From: Liolophura sinensis
Lineage: Eukaryota; Mollusca; Polyplacophora; Chitonida; Chitonidae
NCBI RefSeq assembly: GCF_032854445.1
Contig: NC_088295.1
Coordinates: 70,768,028 to 70,832,027 of the forward strand
DNA length: 64,000 nucleotides
Direction of reading: 5' to 3'
This document shows positions 35,601 through 47,600 of the stretch, piece by piece; within the stretch, counting starts at the first letter, position 1, and every line of letters begins with the position of its first letter. Both the position numbers and the translations under genes were made by a program. The notes below the pieces were generated by a model. The model ran no database searches and had not been told where the DNA came from. It saw only the letters and a program-made list of their open reading frames with translations.

Positions 35601-38600
35601 TTTAAAATCTGGAATGTCATTTGAAATTTTGTTCATGCAATATATTGCTCATGCGTGTCTTTGCGACTCAGAGAGCTTTCAGTCGAGAATCAAAAGTTCA
35701 TTTCACTTCATAAACTATTGTATTTCACTGAGAGGAACGAACATACAATAAATATAAAGGATACTCTGTTAACAATATTACTACTTCTCACCTTTACTCC
35801 TGGAGAACCGGGTTCACCTCTAATTCCCTGAGGTCCTGGGGCACCCTGAAACATTCATATTACGTACTTGTTAGTTGACATTAATTATCACAGCCACTGA
35901 GACTTCAGGTACAGATGGATAATAGGTACTGAGAATTAAGCCAGTATTCACAATTTAAAGTGAAGAAAGTAAACTTCAGCCAATATGACACATGTTTCTA
36001 TAGATATCAATAGTAAGCCATTGCTAGCAAAACAACCACAGAAAGGTATTAAGCGTACTTTACATAGGCTAAATGACAACAGACATCTGTACAGGATACT
36101 GAAGCTTGAAGCTTACTTTACATAAGCTACATGACAACAGACACCTGTACAGGATACTGTAGCTTTCGACTGAGAAGAGATGGCTTACAACAGATATCTG
36201 TACAGGATACTGAAGCTTGAAGCTTACTTTACATAAGCTACATGACAACAGACACCTGTACAGGATACTGTAGCTTTCGACTGAGAAGAGATGGCTTACA
36301 ACAGATATCTGTACAGGATACTGAAGCTTGAAGCTTACTTTACATAAGCTACATGACAACAGACACCTGTACAGGATACTGTAGCTTTCGACTGAGAAGA
36401 GATGGCTTACCTGAAGCCCTGGCAGACCCTGATTTCCTGGGGCACCCTGTTGTCCACGCTCGCCTTGAACTCCCTGGGGTCCCTGTTCTCCTCTGGGGCC
36501 TGGGTCACCGCGGTCTCCTGGGGCACCAGTGTTACCTTGGTTGCCCTGGGGTCCTGGTAAGCCTACTGGACCGGGCTCTCCGGGTCGTCCCGCGTCACCA
36601 TCAATCCCTCGTTCACCTTGGACTCCCTATCATCCAAAATTAGACGTTATCCTTCGGACAAAAGGCACGAGTGCGCTAAAACTTTGAGTTTAGATACTAA
36701 GATCGAAACTGAAATAGCAAAAGTAAATGATTATTTCCCTGTACTTATACTATAAAATCACATAATACCATGAGACACACAAGTTACACACTGAAATGTG
36801 GTGTACATGGAGCAAACAGTTGGGCTTACCTGTTCGCCTCTGGGACCGGCTGGGCCCACGGAACCACGATCTCCTGGAAGACCCTGTGGAACAGAATAAG
36901 TTCAGATGAGATTCTGCTGGAAACACGACACTGTTGTCCTTGTCATACTAAATGTTACAAAGCATCTGAACTACGCATGTCACAGATGAAGACGTTTATG
37001 TTTTCATGTCTGTAAAGAGAGCATTAGATAAAAAAAAACCCATTCAATTATCACAATAACTGACCGATTAATATGCTAATTTTATCAAAGTAGAATGTAA
37101 CTTACAATCAGACCAGGAGCACCGGTCTCGCCTCTCTCGCCGACCCCGCCTGGTGGGCCCTGAAGAGATGAAACAACGTGAAAAGTTGAGAATACACGAT
37201 ATGGTAAAACAAAACCCGCGGGTATTACATCCATGCTCTTTGTTCATGATAGTCAGGTTCAATGATATGATTTGAAATATCTATGCTAGAGTTTTTCAAA
37301 AACTTTGATAATCTATTTCATTTGTTCCTTGTGACCTAATGGTTTTCAAACCAAGAAATCATTTAAAAACCAAGTATCTATCAATGGCAAAGTTCTTTGA
37401 TGTTCTATTTCATTTGTTCCTTATAACCCAATGGTTTTCAAACTAAGAGATCTATTAATGGCATCTACCAATAGCAAAGTTCTTATAGCCGTGCCATTGT
37501 TTTCAATTAGTTCTTGCAACCCAATGATTTTCAAACTAAGAGATCATTTAAAAACCAAGAAACAATCTACGATAAAGTTCTTTGAGCTTTGACATTATTT
37601 TTAAAATTCAAAAGCTTTCAGAGTAATAGTATGGTGGGTGTACACACCGGTTGTCCGTCATCTCCAGCGGCTCCCATTGGTCCCATCTCACCGGGGGCAC
37701 CTGACTGACCAGTCGCACCTCGCTCACCAGCGAATCCTCTCTCGCCCTAAAACACATCAAAAAGGGGTTAAAGCTCTTGTCCTCCACAGATAAGCCATAA
37801 ACGGAAGGGTTCCAACTGAGCAATGGTTTCGTATTTCAGGTAATGCATAAAAAACGAAAGCTTTTGTCATATGTTTAAATCGTCAAGTGCGAATGTGATG
37901 GTAAAGTGGTTGTCTGTAAAGGCTGATGTGTGGCACCTGTGGCACCTGTGGCAGCTGTTGCGTTGACTTACCCGACCTCCTGGCTGACCGGGCGTGCCTG
38001 CTTCTCCCGGAATACCGGGCTCGCCTGGCTTGCCTGCCTCGCCGGGGGCTCCAATAGGACCGGGAAGGCCCTGGAATCCTGGTGGGCCCACCGCTCCTGG
38101 GCCTCCAGCTTCACCACGCTCTCCCTGAAAAAGAATACATTGAAGATTTCAATCACAAACTTTTTTAAGTATACCAGCTTGGTTAACATTTTCTGGCTAG
38201 TTTCGAAATTTAAATTTTGGAAAGATACTGTACTGAAAGTTACCAGCGGAATAAAGGATTCACCATAAGCTCTTCGAGAAGAATAGGCTATGTTGGTAAG
38301 CAAAAATACAAACCTGTAGACCAGTTTCACCAGGAGGACCGGGGTCGCCATCTATACCAGCTTCTCCCTTGGGCCCAGCCACTCCTTGTTCACCAGGAAC
38401 TCCGTCATTGCCGGGGACACCCTACAATATGTATAGGCATTAATGCGCTGCGACAGGCGAAAATCACTGAACAGTAACACAAAAGAAAAGCGCTAAAGAG
38501 AACTTGCGCATTGTTGCAACAAAAAGTATGTCACCTGTTCAAAATAAATAGTGTATCAAATCAGGTATATGAGAACTGACAACGTTTTAGCACATTATGA

Positions 38601-41600
38601 CATTTTATACTTTATTAATAACACTTTATGAAGATCAAATCTGTTGAATTAATTTATTCTTAACAAACTCATGATATTAGCGCCACAAGGGAATGGTGAT
38701 GCAAGATACGCGATTTATTTTGCACTTGTCTGTACCTACCTGCTCTCCGGGTACGCCTGGTGGGCCCTGAAGACCTGGAAGTCCGGTCAGACCACGGGCA
38801 CCTTGTTCTCCGGGTTTGCCGTTCTCACCTGGGGGACCCTGAAGAACAGACATTTTATATAAAAAGGTGTAGACCTACACAGGCAACGTATAAGGCAATG
38901 TAGATGAATACATACGATGTATAAGGCAATGTAGGCCTATACAGACAATGTATACAGACATTGTAGGACCATACACACAATGTATTCAGATAATGTAGGC
39001 CTATACAGGTAAGGTATACAGACACTGTAAGCCTATACAGATAATATATTCAGGAAATGTATAAATATAATGTAGGTCTACGCAGACAAAGTCAACAGAC
39101 AATGCATACAGACAATGCCAGTTTATACAAACAATGCATACATAATACGATGTACATGTACGATTCCACATGTACTTTAATTTGATCGGCATGACACAGG
39201 CTTTCAGCAACACAGAGTACAACTTCAGCCATCTAAACTGTACTTTATTTACAATTCTGAATGCATCAAACACTGCGACAAACACATTACAGTTAGAAGA
39301 TTAGTAGAGAAGACTTACAGGTGGTCCTGGGGGCCCACTTCGTCCGTCATTACCCTGCTGACCGGGTGCTCCCTGAAAGAAAAAAATCGACGAAGGTCAG
39401 CCATCCGTGTTATGTTTGATCTTTCACCTATAAAACAAGATCTGATTTTTTTTTATTTTAAAAAGCAGAAAGGTGACCACTTTAACGTGAATCCTATGAG
39501 ATTCAATATAGACTCTTTTATATTCTTGAACAATACAGACTTTTATTTGATACCTAATGTAGCCTAGATTTAGTTTGGTAAAGGTGTGCGTTGTGTTAGA
39601 TGTTTCATCCAGACTTACCCTTAAACCTTGGGGTCCAACGGCTCCGGGTCTACCTTGTTCACCCTGCAATGGAATATAGTAATCTCGTGAGAGCGGCATA
39701 AGTCAGTAGCTACCGCTCATAAAGATAAATGAGCATTTGGAGGGGAAGTTGCCAGTATAATAAGAAAACAGTTTAAGCACAAGCTAGATTCATATCGTAT
39801 CATAAAATTATGTGCATTAGAAATTTAGGGAAAATATAATATTATTTCGTTGTTCTGACCACATGTCTTATGAAAATCCACACAAGGTAATTTCTTCATT
39901 ATGGCATTAAAGTGATTGTGTATCTGCTCTGGCCTCTCACCTGGCTACCTTCAGCACCTTGTTCGCCCCTAGCTCCTCTTTCGCCAGTCTCTCCCTTGGC
40001 CCCTGGGATTCCACTAGGACCAGGAGCTCCTCTACCGCCGGGAGCACCCTAAGCAAAGCACTACACTGTTACAATACCGCAATACGAAGTTATTAACACA
40101 CAATTAATAGCAGTTCACTTTAGCAAATAACCAGTTTCATAAAATGCCTTATAACTTAATGGGAAATCCGTTTAAATTTAAGAAGGAAATTCCATGCTGT
40201 TATTAAGAGCAAGTTGTAGAATTCCGAACGATAAACAGCGGTTAGGATAATCTTTATCTGTAGCCAGAGAGTGGGATCTATTACTGGTCTAACATGTCAA
40301 CGCAGTGCCTCAAATTCAAATACCAAATCAGTTCAGATACTTACTCTCTCTCCGGCAGTGCCTTGGGGTCCGGGTGCACCGGTGTTTCCACGTTGTCCCT
40401 ATATGGTAAGATGAGAAAGAGCAAATTTATTTATTTATTTGATTGGTGTTTTACGCCGTACTCAAGAATATTTCACTTACACGACGGCAGCCAGCATTAT
40501 GGCGGGGGAAATCCACAACCATCCAAAGGTTGCTGGCAGAGCCAACACAGAAAATCATGGGTTCTGCATAATTAGTATCTATGTTACATTATACAAAGCG
40601 ATTTGTGTAAATATGCTTTATAGGTTCCATATTTCAAAGACAGTGATTCATTCGTGTGAATCAGACAGACACAGCCGCGCGGTGGTTAACTTTATAAAGT
40701 ACATGGATGGAAGGATTTCATGGAATGAGACAATTACAGAAAATTTAACCCAGCTTTCTGGGATTATCAATGTGCATGTAATTTCTAGAAACATTCAGAA
40801 GGGTACTCACTCTCTTGCCCTCTGCTCCTGGGAGACCTGGAAGTCCTCTCTCCCCGGGGGTACCGTCAGATCCTCTCTCTCCAGTCTGACCTCTCTCTCC
40901 AGGCATACCTGGGTCACCCTGTAAGTCCACACAGAAGTGATTTACGAGCATAGCCGAATGTCATAACGATGTGTTTGCTTTACTGCGTAAAAAAGTCATC
41001 AAATTGTTTCAGATATTGAAAAAAGATATGCGCTTTTAATAGTTTTACTTTATACTTCGGTTTGGAAAAACAGAACGTTCTTAAAAGTCATTGCAAATTG
41101 TAAGGTTATACGAGATAACTTAAAGAATGCAGCAATCAAACGTTTCCTAAAGCGATATTTTTATAAACAAGGGAGAGGAATGGTATTCGTACACTTGGGC
41201 CCTGGGGGCCAGTTGGTCCTAGAGCACCATTGGTTCCGGGAGGGCCACGTGGTCCTGGGAAGCCAGGAGCTCCAGCGGGGCCGGGATCGCCCTGTATGAA
41301 ACAAAAGGTTACATATAAACACGGTGTATTAGAATACCCCTGTACCCTACAGAACTGAACATTAAAATAATGTGGCTTAAATTAAAATGTCAGCTTAGCG
41401 AAGCAATAGCTAAACATTGCACTATTACAGCTTACTGGCGCGTGGCTTCAATAGTGAAAAGACAATGGAAAAATTTACTATTACTTATTGTAAAAACCCT
41501 GTTGAACTAAAACATTACTCTTATGTGACAGCCCTACTTACGGGAGCGCCTCTTTCGCCGGGTACTCCATCCTGACCAGCCTCTCCAATTCGTCCAGGTT

Positions 41601-44600
41601 CTCCGGGGGCACCCGGACTACCGCTCTCTCCTCGAGGTCCAGCAGCACCGATGGCACCACGAGGTCCACCGTTTCCACGATCACCCTAGTGAGAAAATGT
41701 TAATGTTTGTGAAGGTAATGTAATAGCCTTTTTGGTTTAACTGATATCACCATAACGACATATACACACATTACAGCAGAGACCTCTTAGGTATATTATT
41801 GTCTTTTGCAAATGTTTTTAACACTTCAGTTTGTTTAGGGTAGATTTCTTATTGCTGGATAAACTGTGGGCATACCTGTATGCTTTATATTTAACTTCAT
41901 GAGGTATTTGAAGAATTACCTTTGCACCAGCAGAGCCGGGGAAGCCAGGGGGACCAGCTGGGCCGACGGGACCTGGGGGGCCAGGGTTTCCCGGAGAGCC
42001 GTCAGTACCGCGAAGACCCTGATAGAAAATAGAAACGGTCCATTAGTAATTACATTCACATTGCTAATTTCATATTTCACATATTCAACTTACCTACCAG
42101 CATGTGAATTCGAGAAAAACGGAAACAAAATATTACTTGCGAATTATTTGCCGAACCTAAATTGCTTTATTTTCTGTCATTTAATATCAATAAATGTCAT
42201 GGGAATTTAACCAAGTACGTTTATATGAAAGCTATCTTGTTTTAATGATATAATACAAATAAGTGATCCATCATAATTCCAAATATCTATAATGTAAAGT
42301 TAAAGGAGTCTTACTGGAGATCCAGTGGCACCGTCTCGGCCTCTCTCGCCGGCACTGCCCCGGGGACCTTGGGGACCAGCAGGACCAGGGGGACCTGTGG
42401 CGCCAACATTACCCTGTCAGCAACGAAAATACACAGAGTTAACCATATCTGTTTATTAAACAGCAGCTAGACTCGTGGCACTCGCATTATCTTGTCAGCA
42501 ACGAAAATACACAGAGTTAACCATATCTGTTTATTAAACAACAGAAAGACTTGTGGCACTCGCATTATCTTGTCAGCAACGAAAATTCACAGAGTTAACC
42601 ACTTCTAAACAAACCACATCGAAGTGAAAAGTAAGCCTTCAACACTTAGATGATCAAAGACACTTCGTTTCTTTCCAGTTGGGTTTTTTGCACTTAGTGC
42701 ATTACTACTGTCAATGCCCGCAGAATATTTCTACGAAACAATAGCGTGCTACTTTTCTCCACGAAATTTTTTGTATTAAAGTTCACGTGTCCTACCTTGT
42801 CTCCTTGTCTTCCGTCACTGCCGGCCTTGCCGGGAACTCCTGTGAATCCCTGAAAGGAAACGAAAGAAAAGATACGAATTACTTAAGGTGAAGGATGTGG
42901 CTTGTATCGTTAAATACTGACCACAAGAAGACAAGACACAGTGTACCCCATAATACCTTATTACATATATTCTAGCCATTAAACGTTTCGTACTAAACCA
43001 CATCTAAATATAGTTGCCTTGCATGTATCTTACTACATGCATACAGTCCACGTACTACGAGAAATGTTGCATACAGTCCACGTACTACGAGAAATGCTGC
43101 ATACAGTCCACGTGTTCCGAGAAATGCTGCATACAGTTCACGTACTCCGAGAAATGCTGAAATCTATTTGTTTGCAGTGCATGAAAACAAATGGATAATG
43201 GCAGGTGTACTTACTCTGTGTCCTTTAGGTCCGGGCAGACCTGGGATGCCCGGCATACCACGGTTACCCTGTCAACAGAAACAAGCAACAGTAAATCATA
43301 CTGCATTCCTTGGACACGGAAATTAAGATAAGATTTAGTCTTTGGTTTATCTAACAATCACTAAATTTTACTGTTAACCTTTAAGTCAGTAAAGGGAGTG
43401 TCAAAGAAATTTCTTCCAATCTGATTGTGGACAATGGCACATAGGGAAACGTAGAGGATAAGAGAATAAAGAAGTGTACACTTACTGTTAAACCTTGAAG
43501 ACCACGTGGGCCAGCCTCTCCATCTCGGCCAGACTCTCCCTGGAAAATACATAGAGGATATACAGGTTAATAGTCACCCACAAACAATGACACTCGTTCA
43601 TTTATACAATGGTTGATGTTAATGTTCATTTAAACAGTTTTCCCTCCTATCAACATGTGCATGCATATGTTCATTAAGGACTGAACTGACACGCTTTATA
43701 CTTTTGTATTCATGAAGTCATGTTATAAAGAGGCGAGCTGTGTAGGTTACACTTACATCTTGTCCAGGAACACCAGGGGGTCCCATGGGGCCACGGGGTC
43801 CGGAGGGGCCCTGTAGGGAGAAATCAAAAGGTTATGGTGTTTTTTTTTAGTAATACGAGAAAAAATGAGTCATTTGAATGAAACTAAAAAGAATAGGCCG
43901 ATTAATAAACTTGTTAATTCATTTTACGACACAGAATTTCACAAATTGAAACTTTTGGCAGTATAAGATCTAGAATTAAAACGTTACACACTTACACGCT
44001 ATCGATCTTTTGTACGAAGTTAGTGTACTTACTGGGGGTCCAGGCTCTCCAGGCTCGCCTCTCATACCCTGGAATCCTTGAGGTCCCTGTGGAAGACGTC
44101 ACGAAACATATAGTGTTCACATCCAATCATGGACGTTGGTAGTCTTAAACACGAGACTTACATCACATGGTAGGGATATATAGCTAAGTCAGTGTAGACA
44201 TTAAGCCAGTTAGCCACTGACAACAAGCAACTTGAATACATTTGGCAAGAATTCAGATTAAAATGAATGAAAATAGCAAAGGCCATCTGGCAGAAAAGAC
44301 ACGAATGATTAGTCTGTTACCTTTGTGTCTGTACATAAATATGAAACATGTATTTTATGTTTTATGTTAATGATTGGTATATCTTACCGGAGGACCGGGA
44401 GGGCCGGATGAACCTCGTGGACCCTGAAAAATAGAAGTGGTTATATTGAAACAGAAATGCTCTGTATCACCACAGAAGTATAGTTACATGTAAATAGCAG
44501 ACGATTCCTTATCTGCACCAGATTGACATTGATAGAGCAGTGGTGATGTTCTAAAATGATCAGAAATATGGATCAAACCTTTCCAGTCCTATTACAATGT

Positions 44601-47600
44601 TAAAGACTTTTTAATTATTTTTAACACAAACCACATTGTCATGTTTCTTACATGTGAAATAAATTCTGTTTATTACAAAACTACTGCTCCAATCTGGTTG
44701 AACCTCAAACAACTTAAGAGCTATAAAATATAAAATTATTGCAAGAGATATTCTCTCTATGGCATATTTGTGTTATTAGCTGTTTTTATACAAACGAGCA
44801 TACTTACGGGTGAGCCAGGGTATTGTTGGCCGTATCCCTGAGGAAGATAACCTTTGTAGTCACCACCATAACTGGCCTGTGATTGGTACGAATCCTGAAC
44901 AAAAAGAGGTTAATAGGTCAATTGTCTACTTTCATCTTAGGGAGTTCATCCAAAATTCCATAATGAAAGAAAAAATTCAGACGATTCTATTCTTCAGTAC
45001 TCAGCAATACAGCATAATGCAAAACTTAAATGTTAAACACAAGTTACTTTACCTGTTGACCACCACCAGCGGCAGCACTTCCCCCACCGTATTGTTGTCC
45101 TGAAGCGTATCCTCCTCCAGAAGACGAGGAATATTGGGAGTCTGAAGATGAGGCAGAGCCGCCGCCGCCGCCGCCGCCGCCGCCCCCAGCAGAGGAGGAG
45201 GAGGAGGAAGAGGAGGACGAGAGGGAGCCGCCGCCGCCGAGGGATGATGAGAGGGAGCCGCCGCCGCCGCCGCCGCCGCCGAGTGATGATGACGAGAAGG
45301 AGCCCCCTGCATCGCTGCCACCGCCGAAGGATGATGACGAGAAGGAGCCCCCTGCATCGCTGCCACCGCCGAAGGATGATGAGAAGGAGCCCCCTCCATC
45401 TCCGCCGCCGGTTGAGGAGGAGGAGGAGAAAGAGGACGATGGCTGAAACATAAACACATACATATCTTCAAAGCCTGGCCCATCCTATCCCAACCTTTGA
45501 ACATCTTACTACTCCAAACTTTTATAATATGTGGGGCAGTTTGTGTCTAGGTTAATAATGCTGTTTGTGCTAATACTATAGTGTATGGGTTAATAGAGCA
45601 CAGCTTAACACTTGTCATGACAGAGGTTACGTTAACAACACCCGGACTTTTTATCTTATCTTACTGATTTGAAGTACTAACTGAAAGTAACAGATGAAGT
45701 TGGATGTTGTGGTGTTTGTGAACGGTGAGTTTTAAATCGGAATTTTACAACTTAAAAACTCTGGCCGATACTGGCACAAAGAGATACAGTAGAAAAGTTG
45801 CTTGATTTTTCAACAGAGTGACATTGCCTTAATTTATTGTCATTATGAAAGCAATGGGACAATTTTCAAAGATCAACAACAACTAAGATGTTGTAAACGT
45901 ACGAAATATGATACGAAATACTGATTAATAAGTTTACTTACACCATATTCATCATAGTAGGTGGTGTCTGAAAAGAAAGCAAACAAATCATGAGAGCCGA
46001 TTAGACATTGGCCATTTAGAAGAGATGAACCAATATGTATGTCTTCTGTCAGGAGTAATGTTCCTATACATTGTTGCGTAGATTTACAACATCAGTATGT
46101 TACAGGCTAGTGGATCACTAGCTCTTATCACGGCATGGAAGTATCGCACTGGCCATGTCATAAAGTGGTACACACAAGGACACACAGAGCTGTACACAAA
46201 TACATACACACAGTGATACACACGCGCATACACACAGTGGTACACACACACATACAACCAGTGGCACACACACACACATACAACCAGTGGTACACACACG
46301 CATACACCCAATGGTACACAAAGTGGTACATACAATGTCTCTGCTTTGTGCGTCTTAGAATTTGTTACACCCTGTGTGTTGTATGACCATTTCAGAACGT
46401 CACAAGTTACTACAATGACATCAAGTGTGTCAAGAATATCCTATTCAACGCCTTCCCTCAAAATTTTAAAAAATTTTTTACGACTTTAAATCTGTTGCAA
46501 AGTAAATATGGTCTAGTCTCCAAAATGTCAGGCGCTCTGCTTTATAACGGTGTCTAATTCAACCCAACTCTGGGTTAGAGGCTGCAACGTGTTAAATAAA
46601 ATGGCCGTGTCGGTATGCCAACAGTTGCAATCAAAGCACAACTGAGATATATATGTCTGATTGAACTAGCATGGTACACGGTTTGGACGCTAATGGGCTT
46701 AGAACATCAACGAAAACTGGTGACGGTGATTCTCTTTCCATGACTCGACCCTAATTACTTACTTTAAATAATGTAGCTAATTTTTTAGTGGCCAGTTTGT
46801 GTTGAACGTTGTTTTGAAAATTTCATTTTGGACGTACCTAAAACATCCATTATAGTTGACGAATGGTATAGGGATCTAAATGCCAAGTCCGACATTCGTA
46901 TACCATCCGTAAACCATAAATGGGCGTTTCAAGTTAATAATCGCAGATGTCTGATACACCACGTAAATTAATAACAGAGAAAACCTAAATCAGTATGAAA
47001 GGTGTTTGTAAATGTCTCACCTGGACACTTGGGGCAGCACTCTCCTTCTGCAGCCACAGCATCCGGACAATTCACCTCCTCACAGCTCTCGTAGTAACAC
47101 TCCAACTCTCCGTTCAGACAGGTGCAAATCTTGCAAGGGTCCGTGGACGGCTCCGGCCGAAGACTGTCCTGGTGGGCATAGAACTGCCCATCATAAGTAC
47201 ACGGTTTGTCTGTGAAACAACAAGAAAAACACAGCTGTAATGATATTAAATATATTTATCCTTTAATGCATAAAGCGAAAATGAAACAAGTGTATCATAA
47301 TTGAAGTTCAGATTTAGGAACTATCCTATTTACCCTGTTATAAAAAAAAACACTCATTCCGATAACTTATTAACTTAAGTACATTGGTTTTACTTTCAGA
47401 AGAAACCATACAACAAAGTCTGATTTACACACGTCGTATGCGCTTTGGGTCATGTGTTGATATGGTCGACCGAAAGCTTTAATACATCATTGCTTCACAA
47501 ATATCTATTGTTTTTTTAAAAAGGTTCAGTGAGAAGTCTGTACGTTAGAATATAATCATTGTTGTTGCCTTTCTGGAGAGCCATATGTGTGCATTTTGTC

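Noticed and set aside
45148-45453. Arg-rich 101-codon open frame on the plus strand
   Set aside because: It is the antisense shadow of the Ser/Gly-rich exon (GCC/GGA repeats). The sense frame is spliced in phase with the collagen.
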